From the NCBI GenBank assembly GCA_905221605.1, contig CAJNDS010000780.1, positions 482,602 to 546,601 of the forward strand: 64,000 bases of DNA. The letters are read 5' to 3'. Below, in pieces: positions 1-12,796 of this stretch (the stretch's first letter is position 1; each line of letters opens with the position of its first letter). The DNA is from Symbiodinium natans (lineage: Eukaryota > Sar > Dinophyceae > Suessiales > Symbiodiniaceae). Made by a program: the position numbers and the translations under genes. The notes beneath the pieces are model-generated. The model was not told where the DNA came from. It saw only the letters and a program-made list of their open reading frames with translations, and did not search any database.

Positions 1-763
1 ATATTGAGAGCACGAGAGACTGCCGTGGACAAACTGTCTACACCCTACGGGCCCACCAAATAAACACGAAACAAGCACGATCGTCCACAGGCTGAGAGTA
101 CCCCTGCCTACCTCCTGGTGGTAGCCAGAACATCTGACTCCGAGGCTATCGAAAGCTCGTCTTGCAATGGCATCCGGACAAAAATCCGTCGGGACGAGAG
201 GAGGCGGATGTGAAAATCCGTCAGATCAACTTGGCGTGCCTGGCCCAGAGACAAGTGGTGATGAGATGCTGAGCTTCTCAAGAGGCTTTCGGCATTGAGG
301 GTCTAGGGCCTTCTCCCCAACCAGATACTGGTAACCTTTATACTCTGCACTTCCCTTGCGTACCTTGTCCCCTTAGGAACCGCAAAGCCATGCATATAAC
401 ATAGCCCGATACCCAAGACATCCCTCCCTGATGCCCGACAGCGCCCATATCATGCCGATTCCGGAGCCGGGTTGTTGAGGGAGGGGGTAGGGGAGGTTCT
501 TGGAATAACTATAGCTGCCCAAGCTGCCAGACTAGCAACTTCGGGGCGAACGTACCCTTGATCAAGTTGGCTCCAAGGGCTTTGTGAACCCACCCTTCAG
601 CCTTCCTCCTCACCGCCTCCGAGGTACGAGACCATCAGCAATCCGCTGAAACGCCAAAGTTTCCAGCTGAGTGCAACACGAGTCCAAGCATCTCAGGATG
701 TGAGGGTTTATGCGTTTTGGGGTTCAGAGCGTTTTTGCTTGTGAGTGTGTTGACTGTGAGTCA

Positions 764-868
764 GTGAGTGAGTGAGTGAGTGGCTGTGTGGCTGTGTGGC
801 CGCGTGGACGCGCGGCTGTGCGGCTGTGCGGCTGTGCGGCTGTGCGGCTGTGTGGCTGTGTGGCTGTG
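764..868. repeat. (GTGA)n followed by 8-bp GGCTGTGY minisatellite
   Basis: Positions 764-781 are a GTGA run. From 782 to 868 the unit GGCTGTGY repeats about ten times with a few GC-rich variants. The array is open in several frames and therefore produces spurious ORFs on both strands. Confidence 0.85.
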
Positions 869-1251
869 GTTGTCTTTCCGGGTATGCGTTCAGACAGAAG
901 TTCAGCTTTGGCTTTACTTTCAGTTGTCTAGCTGTGAAGTGAAGTGTTGTTGGAGACGTAGGCCAGGACTCACTGAACCAAAAGCCATGAAGCGAAGCAA
1001 AACCTCGGAGCCCAGCGCAACTGGGATAAACCGCGATACTCCAAATCAAAACCTGCCCGGTGATGTTCCAAACCGCGGCTCAGGCTATGATCAGATGCTG
1101 CAGGCCTTAGAGCGGAGGCGGTTGAACATCCGCCTAGAGTGGCTCCCTCGAATACGGCCAGTGTGGGGAGGGGCCCTGGGTGCCTAAACCCTCGGAACCC
1201 TTCAGGAATCCTATTGCAAATCCTGCAAAACGCCCTGCCAACTGAACACAT

Positions 1252-1313
1252 ATCTATATGTCTATATATATATATATTTATTTATTTATTTATATATATT
1301 TATATATCTATAT
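1252..1313. repeat. AT-rich microsatellite (TA / TATT)
   Basis: Alternating TA interrupted by three TATT-type units. No coding or regulatory reading is supported. Confidence 0.85.
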
Positions 1314-3221
1314 CATCCTTAGCAAACGCTCAGTATTGGTGAACTAGTGGGCAGGTAGAATTGAAAGGGCTGAGGCTGAGGCTGAAGTTGCTAGGTTGAA
1401 AGATCCAGTGAGGCATTGGGGCAAAGGAAAGGGCTCTGGTTTGCTGCAAATCTGGAACCCTGAATCTGCGACTTCGGGCGCCAGGTTTTCGAGTCGAGGG
1501 CACAATAAGCCAGCGCTGCTGAGGACGCAATTCATCAAGCCGAGGATGAGCATTCCAAAGGTCACCTGATTAAAGCAGAGTGTTTGAGGGATTGAGCGTT
1601 TGCAAAGGTAAGTGACACCTTAATTGGAGCGTATGATCGCCACCAAAAGCACAAGCACATCCGAACTAAACGGCTGTGATAATGGACGAGTATAAATACG
1701 TGGTGTCTCTTATCAGGTCAGAAAGTTGACCCCAAGCCCCCCTGGCCACCCACACCGATTCTTCGTCACTGAGTCACTGTAAACCCCTCAAACCTTGGGG
1801 GGGCTGCCCACGAGGTGTCAACCCGGGGGAGCAATGTAGCCTACTTGACCTACTCAAAGGTTCATGCGTACTTGTGGCTGCGGTTAGAAGCAGGGGCTCT
1901 ATAGGTAGGGTACTTCTATCTTTACTTGTAAGTATTCATGAACCTTCAAGTAGCTTCTCATGCCTCTGCCTTTAGTTCTCCAAACGGTCCTTGACGGCTC
2001 TTGTTCCTTGCAACACCTACCTGAAGAGCAACGCCCCAAAATCCTCCACTCTGCGGTGCCCTATGCCAGATCTGAATTGCAGTCCCATCACGGCGGCCCT
2101 ACGTTTCACTGCTTCTTTTTCTCTCCTCCCATGCATCTGGCCCCGTTGCCGAGGAATTCATGCTCTGTCCTCTAGGCGGGTGACAGCCTTGGGTGTCATG
2201 GGCAGAATGTGTAGAATGTGGAAGTGATTGCGTTTTTATCCCTCCGCGGCGATCCGCTTGATCACGTTTGATCTCCAATCCACTTCTTGGCATCCGCCGA
2301 ACTGCAGGATATTCAGATAAGTTCGTCAGAATTGTTGACAACCAGCTGCTTGTGCAGTCAGGACCTCAGTTTCCTCAGCTTCCTGAAGCTTAGGAGTCAC
2401 AAGCCTGTCAGCGAAAACTTGCACACAGCAATCTGGGATCCTTGATGATCAGGATCTGGTGATTCTCTGCTGTTTCGAGAGAATGCCGTGAGCAGCAAGA
2501 CCATTGCTTTTGGAGTCTTTGGGGTGATTGTGTCGACGTGAACGACGAACTCAGTGAACCGGCGGAGAACACGGTGGTGGGCTTGAGAACGATCAGTAGA
2601 CATGACAAAGCATTTACACAATCTAAAGTTGTGCGCTCTCCTTCCCCCTTTGAACAGTCTCGGGATGTGCGAACAGAGCGGAAGGACAGAGAGAGAGGGA
2701 GAGAGAGAGAGTGGACAGCGATGAGCTTCCCCAGTACCGACGTGGGCCCGAGTCACAGCTCTCACCAAAGAGACAACCTTCGTGGACTGGGCGCACCTGC
2801 GCGCACGCCCTGTAGAAGAAGGGAAGAAGAAGAGAGAGCGAGCGCTCGTGTGCAGGGGGCCCTTCCGGGTTCCTAAGAGCAGCAGAAATTGAAGAATGTT
2901 TGATGGGGTCAAGCTCCCTGAAGCCCCACAAAGACACAAAAAGGTTTGACGGCAGTGCATTTTCTGCGCAACCCGGGGAAACTTGCGATGGGGTGTGACG
3001 CCATACATGGGGGAGAAACCCCACGGCTCCGCTGTGCCTATCGCAAGGCCGAATTACTCTCACAGCTCAGAGGGAGAGATCCTACAGGGGCAGGTCGCTT
3101 TTCCCGGGGAGGTCCACTTCAGGGGATCGGGGATTCCTCCTGAGCCTTCTCGAAAGTTGGGGTGCACGCGGGCTTGCCCCTATGCCCCACGCAGTGCCGA
3201 GGATCAGCCCTTGTATGCGTG

Positions 3222-3330
3222 GTGATGGGGAGGAGGAGGGGGTTGAGAAGGAGGACAATGACGATGATTATGACGAGGAGGATGAGGAAGACGGCCACGT
3301 CCACGGCGACGCGACGATGAAGATCGTGAT
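3222..3330. repeat. Purine-rich GAN trinucleotide-like tract
   Basis: The + strand is dominated by GAG, GAC and GAT words. In one frame it reads as an acidic D/E run, and on the other strand as an I/V/L run that mimics a membrane helix. Both readings are what the base composition predicts, so I treat this as low-complexity DNA rather than a gene. Confidence 0.5.
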
Positions 3331-4668
3331 GGGCTTTGTTTCCATTATTGTTTCTAGTTGCGAGGAAAGAAAGGTCAAGGGTCATGGGTAGGCGCGCTGC
3401 TCCTAATGCCTTCAAAGATTCTGTTTGGTGTCGATGTTTTATGTATCAGTGCGAGGAAGCCAATATAGCCGAATCATATGTTGCGACACTCGCAAAGGTC
3501 ACGCGACGAAGCTTTGGGCGTCGGATTTCAGGCGCTGGTTTCATTGCAGTTCTACTTATTTCTTGGCCTTTTTTGGGAGGCAGTCGTACGGGGCTGGTGA
3601 CTCAGCACAGTTCAGAGTAGGTGCACGCAATTCCAGAGCCCCGAAAGAAGTCCTGAACTTTGCGTGGCAGTGAAATATGTGCCACAGCAGCCGATGCATG
3701 CTTGAATCGTGTAAAGTAACTCTCCGCGGAGTATCAGTCATCTCTTAGCAGTGCGTGGCGCGTTCGTGACTGCAGCATAAGAACAGCAAACAGCAACGAA
3801 GACCTCATCGCAGTGGCCTACACTCGACGTCAGTGCTCCAGGAGTTCTTCCAGGCCGCGAAGTTCTCCCTTTGGTGGCTGCCCGAAGCGACTTTGCTGCC
3901 CGTTTAGTGCTAGGAGCGGTCGTTGTGGTTTCGCTTTGCCCAGACCTTTCCTTGCATGTAGGGCCCTTCCAAGTGGCCTAATTCTTGTTTTGTCAGTGAG
4001 TCAGTGAGTAGTTCTGAAGTCGTTGCAGCAGGTTTGGCGAGGCCCAAGGCTCGAATCCAGCTTTCACTTTTTAGTGCCGAAGGCTGTTTTTTAGCCAAAA
4101 GGCCATGCTTGCGGCTCATTTGGGGCTTGAGGGGGTCAATTCGTTGCTTGATCGGATTGCCAGCTGAGGTGAACAATATGTGCCGGCTGCGCGCCAGAGA
4201 AACAGCAGGCTGCAGATCGAGTGGAGTGAACAGAGTGCATGGCAACCCCGCACCACCCCCAACCCCCAAGCCCACGCGGCAACAAAGCTTTACACTCCGA
4301 GACGTTAAGCATCTGAATTAGGCATTGGTTTTTGATCCTTTGCCATTGACAAAAGACAGCCTTGGAAGGTCAAGGAATGGAAGGTGGGATCAACGTCAGC
4401 TTCCAGTTCCAGCCAGGCACATCCACGCACCAACGCACATGATCACCAACCATTGACCTGTGCGGCGTTCTTTTTAAGGACAGGGGGTTGCGCTCTTTGG
4501 ACCGCGTTATCCAAGATTGCATCGGGCCAGGAACATCGCGCCTCCCCAGCCCCTGACTCTATGGAGTTTATATGGAAGCTTGGGATGCAACGTTGCTTGC
4601 AGCCCAGGGCAGGAGGAGGATGAGGCGGCAGAGTCTGGCTGTGATCTGTCTGCAGACCAGGACACGCT

Positions 4669-4688
4669 GGGGGGGGGGGGGGGGGGGG
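4669..4688. repeat. Homopolymer G20
   Basis: Twenty consecutive G on the + strand. Similar G/C runs occur at 10587, 15058, 34150, 40146, 52763 and 53118. Confidence 0.95.
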
Positions 4689-5751
4689 AATGTGGCTTAT
4701 GCCATAAGTATCGAAAGACTACAGTTGAAAGCCTTCAGCAATTTCTAAGGCCTCCAAGGCTCAACCCGAAGACTCCAAAGCTCAAGAACAACGCAGAGAA
4801 CTCTTGCCTAATAACCTGATGATCCTTGAGCATTTGGCTGTGTGTTGCTGATACCATGAAATTTCTCATCGTCACCAGGCTTAGTGGGTGGCACAAGCCC
4901 TTGCAATTGGAGTTGCGTCCCGTAGTGATCCGTATCCCTGCGCCCAAGCAATGCGCAAAAGATTGTTCCAATCTGTATGCCTGTGCCCCAAAATGCCCAG
5001 ATGATCCTATTACCTTGTGGTCTGGAGCTATATGGTGGCAAGACAGATATTTGCACCGGGGATTTGGCCAGGAGATGAAGAGATGCAACCTCATTGCACG
5101 ACGCCCAGACTCATTTGGCCCACCCAGCTGCGGGTTCTCATGAGATTGCATGATTTTCAGCGCGAGACGTAGGACATAATGCCATAATGCCCAAAACTCC
5201 TAAAGCCACAACATCACCCCTAATGGCCGAAAATCAAAATCCCCCATCCTGCCCAAGTATCCACAGACCGTTTCCGTTTGGATCAGAGTCAGCTGCAAGA
5301 AGGAAGAGCTCCTTTCTCAGCTCCCTATCCTTCCTGTTCCATATGCACCGAGGTTAGCGCCAGTCCCTTTAGCCAGGGCGCCTTTCGCTTCGAAGGTGCA
5401 GGGGATGTCGGCTTGATGAAACACCTACCTGAATGACTGAATGAAGTGGTTTCAGTTCTTGGGGTGGGCGGTGGCTCAAAGCATATCCCAGCTACTCACC
5501 CCCGCTCCTCCATGCCCGAAGCCCTGAAACACACAAGCCGCAAGCCCTGTTTCTGCCAGCTGCCTTCTGGCCGGAGCGCTACATGGCCTACCGGACTCCC
5601 GACCAGCTGCGAATGGCTGGGAAGGCTTCTCTGGGGCTGAGCTTCTGCAGGAGTCTCTGGCAGACGGCGCTGCTTTCTCAAGCTCTGCTCAGTGCAACTT
5701 AGTGTGGGCGTTCATTACAAGTTTTTGATGCCCCCCCCCCCCGGCCCCCAG

Positions 5752-5953
5752 CCGCACTTATGGCCAAGTGCAGGTGGACGAGGGCGGGGACGTCGCTGAC
5801 TTCGTCCTGGTGGATTTTTCCGCAGTCACCGGCTTACCCCGGCATGGCATCATGGCCCTCACACCTGCACACTTCAAACTTGGCATCATTGACCCTCGAA
5901 TCCCAGCACTGGTTCTTTCAGGCCTACAAGTACATGACCACCAGCGAGGCTGA
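5752..5953 (+). CDS. Possible exon with STAS-like strand (SulP-type), isolated
   Basis: A C-rich tract ends in an AG acceptor at 5750-5751. The following frame reads from RTYGQV into an acidic stretch, then ADFVLVDFSAVTGL, and after about 30 residues PALVLSGL, stopping at 5951. The first motif resembles the central beta-strand and phosphate-binding turn of STAS domains in SulP/SLC26 anion transporters, where FVxLDFxxVTGxD is typical, and VxLVLSGL resembles a later strand of the same fold. The expected Asp after VTGL is replaced (VTGLPRHG), and no partner exons were found upstream or downstream. It could be a relic, one exon of a gene I cannot assemble, or chance. Confidence 0.3.
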
Positions 5954-7360
5954 TTTAGGGCTACGGGTTCATGGCTTAAGAGTCGCGGTGTAAACGCCTT
6001 TACTGCAGGGAAGGACGCTTGGGTGTTGAGGGAGGGAAGGAGAGGAACAGGCGCACTGGCCGTGGGAAAACAATTCTGCAGTGAGGCGCCTTCACCACAT
6101 ACAAGGAACGCTTTGCTTTTTTCCTCTCAGAGGAGTGAACGAAGCCTTCAGGTGCTGAAGGGAGCTGTGGAGAGCCAGGGAGGTGGACAGGGAGGCGGGC
6201 GGATGGGTTTGAGAATGTGTCAGGCTTCAGTGAGGGTTTGGGGTGCTTTTCTTTTTTCCTTGGGTCCTGCCCTACAACTTCGCGCGCTGTCTGCCTCCGA
6301 GTTTTCGAGCTCCAAGCAAGCTTCAACTTTAAACATGTTCTGCATGAGGTCTCAGTTTCAAAGGGTTCGGAGATAGGAGTTCATCCTCGATCAGAGCTTC
6401 TTTAAAGCGCGTCGCTCATGAGGTCTTAGGCCGAAAAGGCACACCGCCTCACCGACAAGTCTCTCCGCAACCCCGCCTCAGCTCACAATGCCTGAAGCCC
6501 AACTCCTCCGACCACAAGATTCAAGTCCTATCGTGTCGCGCCTCAAATCTAAAGCTGCGGAAGCCTTGCAAGTCAGTCTGTAGTTCTTGTCAGGATCACC
6601 CTACCAAGTTTGGGAGGTGCTTGGTTCGTGCCTGAATATGCATGCGGCAGGCTTCGTGAAACTCAGCGATCTTCGAGCCGACTTAAGTGTGTTTGCCCCA
6701 GCCTGGCACTGTTTTGCTTGTGGACGTGACGGTGTTGGCCATGAGTGGGTATTAGAGTCATTAGAGGTCAGGTTCGGGAAATTTCGGCCTCTGACCAAGG
6801 TACGGGGTGGTTGGAATCCTGGTTCGGAGTGTGAGAGTCTTAGTACTACTAAATATAGAGGTGAATTCACACCGATATGCCGATATCCTTAGAGCCCATA
6901 CTAGCAATGTAGTTATTCAGTACGTAGGCCGCGTCCGCCCACTCTGGTAGACCCTTTTGGCGTGAACCCCATAAACAACCCCCAAGCCTAAGATTCAAGA
7001 CGGTTGAGCCAACTAGCGGCCCCCTTTTGCATGAGGTCCGGCTCTACTTCCAGCAGATGCTCGGAAGCACCGCACGCTGCCCATCCGTGCGGTTATTTGC
7101 CTTTCGTGGCTTTGGAAGGTTTTCAGGCTCTGAAGGGTTCTGGTTTTGAGGCTAACTTAGGGTTTTTAAGAGAGGCAGAGTCCCCAAAAAAGCTAGGGCC
7201 TGGCCCTTGGGGAATCAGGATCAGGACATCCCCGGCTCAGGGCGCTGATGAGCTATCGTCATGATAGTCTTGAACCCCAAGTGGATTAGACACCGCAAAA
7301 ACAGGCCATTGAAGTCGCCATGAGCAAGGCAATTCCATTTTGCCGGTTGTTTTCGTGCAG
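5954..7360. other. No recognised gene
   Basis: The frames are short, overlapping and compositionally ordinary. No repeat longer than a microsatellite was seen. Confidence 0.5.
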
Positions 7361-7484
7361 TTCTGCTCTGAGGGCATTGGCACATTTGCTCCAGAGCCCG
7401 CTGAGGTGTGGAACAACAAGGACTTCGAGACCTTCTTCGAAGGTCACTACGAAGAGATTTGTCCGCAAGTGTTGGGTGGGAAAG
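7361..7484 (+). CDS. Candidate exon of unknown function
   Basis: A pyrimidine-rich stretch ends in cgtgcag at 7360. It is followed by an open frame reading FCSEGIGTFAPEPAEVWNN and continuing through a Phe/Glu-rich segment (FETFFEGHYEEICPQ), up to a possible GT donor at 7485. The composition looks like protein rather than like the surrounding shadow frames. I recognise no family, and neighbouring exons could not be joined in phase. The donor is uncertain because another GT lies inside the frame. Confidence 0.3.
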
Positions 7485-7763
7485 GTTCAGATGAGTCTGC
7501 ACAACTCATTTTTCTATCCGCGCATCCACCGACGGTTTCGGGCTTTCCTTTATGGGGGTTGGTGGGAGGCATGGGGGAGTGGGGAAGGATGTGAATGCTT
7601 TTGCAGCCAAAGGTTTTGCACGGTTTTGCGGCAGGGTGTTGTGGCTCAGTCCAGTCTGTTTCGAGGGATAGGTCAGGTGGAGGAACCCATTCCAAAATCC
7701 CAACAGTGGTATTTCAGGACTCCCTTCGAAAGCCTGCCCACAATGAACGACAAGGGGCTTAGA

Positions 7764-7812
7764 CCCTAAACCCTAAACCCTAAACCCTAAACCCTAAACC
7801 CTAAACCCTAAA
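7764..7812. repeat. Interstitial telomere-type repeat (CCCTAAA)7
   Basis: Seven perfect CCCTAAA units end at CCGTTAG. This is the C-rich strand of the TTTAGGG-type telomere repeat. It lies in sequence of normal complexity on both sides, so it is interstitial rather than a chromosome end. Confidence 0.95.
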
Positions 7813-8701
7813 CCGTTAGAGTCACAAGCCGGGGTCACAAAGTATGGCTGCTTCTTGTACCCCTCGCGAAACCTCAAATCAATCCGAGGAGTGGGACTTC
7901 GACGTGAAGCACCTTGATGGCAGCAGCTTCAAGGGCTTACCTGAACCCTTCAGTCTTAGTAGCTAAGGAGGTTTCTGTAATCTTTCGGAGTTTTTATCAT
8001 CCTACCATATTGCAATAGTTAAACCTTTTTGTGGCCCAGGGTACTCAGCAACCAGGCATTGTCGCGTCGAATTTTGTTAGACATACCAAACATCCGAATA
8101 CTACGTTGGTATCCTGAAGCAAGGTTACGAGGTGCTTCATGACTTGCCACCAACTGCACGGTTAAAGAGCCCAGGGATGCATCGTGGCCGGAGGGTGGAA
8201 AAGGGTTACCTTCCATAACTATGCTGGAGATGGTGGCGATAGACGCCAGAAAACAGAAAGATCCGATGCTCCCGACTCGTGTGCGAGAGGGCCCAACCGG
8301 GCCCAACCAAACCTGGATGACGGGGTGGAAAGTGCTCAAACCGCCAATCCGAAAGTCTACTCAGCGCACAGGAAGTCCCGTGTACGGATGCGACCAGATG
8401 GGCCCCTGCTGCTCGGAGCTCAGGACACAGGTTCAGGGCGCTTTGGTGGCTAAAGGCTCAGACTCGACGATTAGGTTCCGCCCCAAATTGTGTGTGATGA
8501 CCCAACAGATTCATGGTCTCTGGAGACTGCCTGGATGCTCTCTGGCACAGCCACTGGTCTTGCCTAGAGCCTGTTTTAGATGACCTGCACTTGCAGTGTC
8601 CCTTTCCTGTGCTCGAACCCGCGTGGCCCAGCCTGAAACTCTCGGCTTCGGCTCCGCATGAGCCTGCCACTGCGCTTATCAACCCTAAACTGCACTTCGA
8701 G

Positions 8702-8730
8702 TTCAGCTTGGCGGGTGGCAAACAAAAACC
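8702..8730 (+). repeat. Short dispersed repeat, copy 1
   Basis: Matches the consensus TCAGCTAGGYGGGTGGCA followed by an A-rich run (TTCAGCTTGGCGGGTGGCAAAC). Downstream come a C-run and CCCTAAACCCTAACCCC. Four other copies are listed separately. Confidence 0.5.
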
Positions 8731-9335
8731 TCGACCCCCCCCCCGCCCTCCCTAAACCCTAACCCCAAAACCCTGGATAGCTGTTAGGGTGTTTTGATGT
8801 AACTGGTTGGTTGGTTTATAAACACGTGTGCATGCTGACTCAATTTGTAGCTCGTAACGCACGCTGAGTGCGAGAAGCAGGTCCTAATGAACAAGCGTTA
8901 TTTATGTCCTTTGCTGGTTGGCTTCTTTGGTACTCAACCTTCCAGTGGAAAGGGACCTGCACAGGGCGGAGGCATACTGGATAAGGGGGCGGCGCTGTAG
9001 TATGATCGGAAGGGTTGCGCTTTTCGGAGACCGTCCGGTCCCCCATGACAGTGGTGTGCCGTGGAGCAGGACACCTGAGTGGGGCTCGCAAAAGTTTACT
9101 CATGTTAGTGCGTTGATAGACCGACTACTAGGCGTGTGGAAGTAAAGCGAGGCCCTACTGGCAAGACTGTCCGTTTGGCTGTCCTGATGGTATCTGGATT
9201 GGTCCTCCGTAGTAGGCCGTGTGCTGTCTTGCGTTTCTTTGACAAAGGCCTCGGGAGGACTCGGAACCCCTGTTGCGGAACTTTACTGATACCACATAGC
9301 CACGATTGTTCCCTGCGGAGTGATCGCAGAGGGGG

Positions 9336-9363
9336 TCTGCTAGGTGGGTGGCAAAAAAAACCC
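9336..9363 (+). repeat. Short dispersed repeat, copy 2
   Basis: Reads TCTGCTAGGTGGGTGGCA followed by eight A in total, then CCC and a CCCTAAACC word. It is one of the two closest matches to the five-copy consensus. Confidence 0.6.
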
Positions 9364-9559
9364 ACAACCCTAAACCAAACCAGCGCCCCCCCACCCCCCA
9401 TGATCCATGATCAGAATTTCAAGGCGGCAGGCTCCGGCCCAGACGTCCACCGTGAGCCAGGGGCCCTCAGAAAATTGAATTGCTATCAACCGAAGCTTTG
9501 GGGCTTTAATATGTTGCGGCTTGTTGTGGGCACTTTAGGGTTCTAGGCACGATGAGGTC

Positions 9560-12500
9560 AGGGTGTGCGATTCTGATAGGGTTCCAGCTCTTTTTTTTTT
9601 GACACCTTTGAGGCTCCAGTTTGTGGATGTGTTGAGATGGGTTTAGGGTCAAAGGGTTTCTTTGACGAGGTCATGTGCAAAGGCCACTCGAGGAGGCATT
9701 GGAAATAAGGTGCTTGCTGCCTGTTGGGTGTTATTAGTGATGCGTTTGGCAGTTCTTCTTGTGGGTCAGAGACTATCCCCCAGATGCCGCCGAAAGTCCC
9801 ACAAAACAGAGCCAGAAACTTGATCTGGCCCTCCGCAGGCCGCAGCCCCTTCCCATGAAAGAGTGCGGTATCCTGCTTTCTGTTTTGCAGATGCCTCACG
9901 CTTTTACCATGCCACCAATATAGTGCTCACATTTAAACGCCTCGACGCCCCAAACGAGAGCTCAAGCCCCCCTCCAAAGGCAACGGCGGGGATCAGTCTC
10001 CGGTGCCTATGGACACGGACTCCAGTGGTCTTGCAGAGAAGCTGAGCCGGGGGCCTTCGTTGGGTTTGCGTGGGCGTATCGTCATTTGTTGCTTCGTTTT
10101 CTTGGTTCCAATTGTTTCGCTAATTAATGAGGTGAAAACAGTTTCCTGAGTCCTTCCCAAGCTTTTCGGTGTGCAGACGGGAAGCCATAATGCCATAAGC
10201 TCTTCCCGGCTCCCTGGTCTCCCCTTGAACCCTCCCACGTTCTCCTACCCTGAGGCCCCCAATAGTTGGCCCCAACACATGGCGGCTCATGTGCGGCTGC
10301 TGAAGGGCTTTGAACTTTGAATCTACGTGCAGAATTAGGGGCGCTGGAGGGCGTCTGTGTGTCTGTGTCTGTCTGTCTGTCTGTGTGTGTCTCTGTGTGT
10401 GTGCGTGTGTGTGTGTTGGTAGGTTTGTCTGGCTGGACTTTGTGTAAGTGTCGTTTGGGGGGGAAAACTCTCGGTGTGGGCACTGTATTGAGGTATCTTT
10501 TGGCGGTGCAAGTTAATCAACGAAAGTCTGGCCCTGGGAGAATGTAGAATGTAGATTGAATGATTAGCTTGCACAGCGGGTAGGGGGGGGGGGGGGGGGG
10601 TAGAGGATGAAAAACACCGCAATTGTCCGCTCGGCTCAAGAGTCCATCGCCATGGCCACAGCCGGGACCCCCGAAGCGGGCGTCGCGGCAGACCGGCTCG
10701 CATTGGCGAAAAACCTTGACATGTCGGATCCCGGTGTGTGGTTTTGGCCTTGGGCTTGACAGTGTGGGTTGATTCAACACAAGAGTAGTTGAGGTTCTTT
10801 TCATGTGGCATGTGATTTGACCTTGGCCACTGCGCATTTTTCAAATAGACCGTCCACGATTCAACCCGGAAGCCGGCAGCCCAACAAGAAGTCACCATGC
10901 CAGAGTGTTGAAAGTCGGGGACCCAGGCCTTCAGGACACTCGAAGTGCTTGCAGCCCGCATGAATACCATTGAACACCAACAGCCTGGCTGAAGCCCCAT
11001 GCTCTCCCTGTAAACCTCCTCCTCCACCTCTTCCACCTCAAAGGCACGGCCCTCACAGGCAGCCTCTTGGACATCAGCTGTGCAGGGGAAAGGACGAGAC
11101 TGGGGTAGCCAGAGGTTAGAAGGGAGAGCGCTTTGCAGCTGTCTTCACTGGTTGCGCGCGTTGCAATTCAACGAACCCTCCCTGGTGCAGACTATAAGGT
11201 CAGAGTTAGCCGGCTGCAGACGCTTGGCTTTCGCATGTCCGCTAAGGGGAAAGGGATTGCTTGTCTCCTGAATCTGGGTGTTATTGCCGGCCAAGGCCAA
11301 GGTGTTCTTGGCAAGCTTGAGAAGCTCAAGACGACGAAGTCCAGCGTTGAAACTTAAACACCCCAAAGGCTCAAGACCCCAATGCCTCCCCCAACCCCCA
11401 ATCTCCTCCCGCTCCCCTTCAAAGGAAGTCAGGCTCGGCGTCTCACTCGACCAAGAGACTCGGCTTTCGAGGTTGCGGGCTTAAGGATGTTTAAAGTTGT
11501 AAGGGTTTCGTGCTTATGGGCTTAGAAGGGTGTGAGGGTTTAGGGGCGCTTAGAGAAGCCTGTGTAGACTTGTAAATAGAGGGTTCATGCACGAGTTATG
11601 CTCACCTGGCCTGCCTTGGGATGAGGCTTGTGGTTTGTATTCTAGATTGTACACTAAATGGGGGGGGGAGGGGGGGCTTTTTCAGTTTCCCGCGATTGCC
11701 GAGCGCCGTAGCACGCCTGCCCTGAAGTCAGCACTGAGGAGTTTCGAGCAAGATGCAAGCATAACGCCTCCGCGGCGTCCTGGACAGCACCCCAATTTTT
11801 TTTTCATAAATTAAGGTCATCCAAATCTCAACCAAAGCGTGTAGGTTCAGATAGATGGTCCTTCTCTCCATGCTTTTAGTTCTTGAGAGTCTGGGCTCTT
11901 GATTCCCTGTCCCCCAGAAACCTCAAGAGGCCTCTTTCTGCATTCTTCCCTCATGCAGAGAGCAAATCTTCGGAACCTTCCTACTACATGCGATAGTGAC
12001 GAGGCCATCAGCCCTGACCCCAAGCCCATAGGGCTTCTTTGCGTCGCAGTTGCCACTTGCGCTCTTCGAGTCTTGGATTTGGCTTCGCTTTCTTGGCCGC
12101 CCAGTTACATAGATGCGTTCTATGCGTCTGTCTCTGTGCATACACTGTTCAGATTTTCGAGCAAGTCCTTTTTTTGGAGTTTGGGTAATTAGGGGGGAAG
12201 GCAGAATTCCTTAGCAGTTTGTAGGGCAAAGAAGCCCCCGAAGTCACGAAGTCCAGAGCGCTGCGAGGCTAAAGCCAAAGGATGCCGAAGCTTTGCAGGC
12301 CCCGCTTTCTCCCCACCACTTGAGAAGCTTCGGGGGCGGAAAGGTGCAGGAGAGGTTGTGGTCTACTCCGACATTTAAGGAGGACCCACCGGCACTCTAG
12401 AGCTTCTTTCAGAGTTTAGGGTTTAGGGTTTGAAGTCGCCGGTCCAAGCTTTCGTCATGGGGAAAGGGAGGCGTTGAAGGATTGAGGTTTTGGGATTTGA

Positions 12501-12770
12501 CCGATTGTTTTGGGGGCTCTCAGGTTTCGTCAAGCTGCTGGGTGGTCAGGGGGGGTACTCTCCTGTTTCTCCTTGGGCCGAAGGATGCTTCCTCCCGCTG
12601 AGGGCTTTGAAAGGTTCGGGTCGCTCCAGGCGGCCTGAGGCCGATTTAGGGTTCAGAGGCGTTTATGAAGTTTTCAGGCTGAGTTCGGGTTTGACGGTTG
12701 AAGGCGCGTTTTGTGGGGTTCACGACTTCCTCCACGAACAGTAGCACAGGAGGAGGGAGGCAAGGAGCCC
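9560..12770. other. No recognised gene
   Basis: The longest frame is a 233-codon minus-strand ORF ending near 10335. It runs through the GT-rich microsatellite and a C-run and has no domain-like features. TTTAGGG-like words and one GT microsatellite are the only structured elements seen. Confidence 0.5.
10352..10413. repeat. GT/GTCT microsatellite
   Basis: GTCTGTGT, then (GTCT)n, then (GT)n. Its minus-strand translation gives a spurious His/Thr-rich ORF. Confidence 0.85.
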
Positions 12771-12796
12771 GAGAGAGAGAGAGAGAGAGAGAGAGG

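Larger units (their letters stand above)
1..5751. other. No recognised gene; microsatellite-bearing non-coding DNA
   Basis: Open frames in this stretch are short, overlap on both strands and show no domain-like composition. Apart from the simple repeats listed separately I see nothing that supports a gene. Words resembling degenerate TTTAGGG/CCCTAAA occur throughout, as in most non-coding parts of the window. Confidence 0.5.

Noticed and set aside
2397-3063. Overlapping minus-strand ORFs of 203 and 146 codons
   Set aside because: Two overlapping frames are equally open, compositionally random, run through a GA microsatellite and have no domain-like blocks.
3119-3415. Minus-strand ORF with a strongly hydrophobic ILLVIIIVIVLLL stretch
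   Set aside because: It arises from the purine-rich GAN tract on the opposite strand. There is no other membrane-protein feature.
10335-11036. 233-codon minus-strand ORF
   Set aside because: It passes through a C-run (poly-Pro) and a GT microsatellite (His/Thr/Arg run). The rest shows no recognisable motif.
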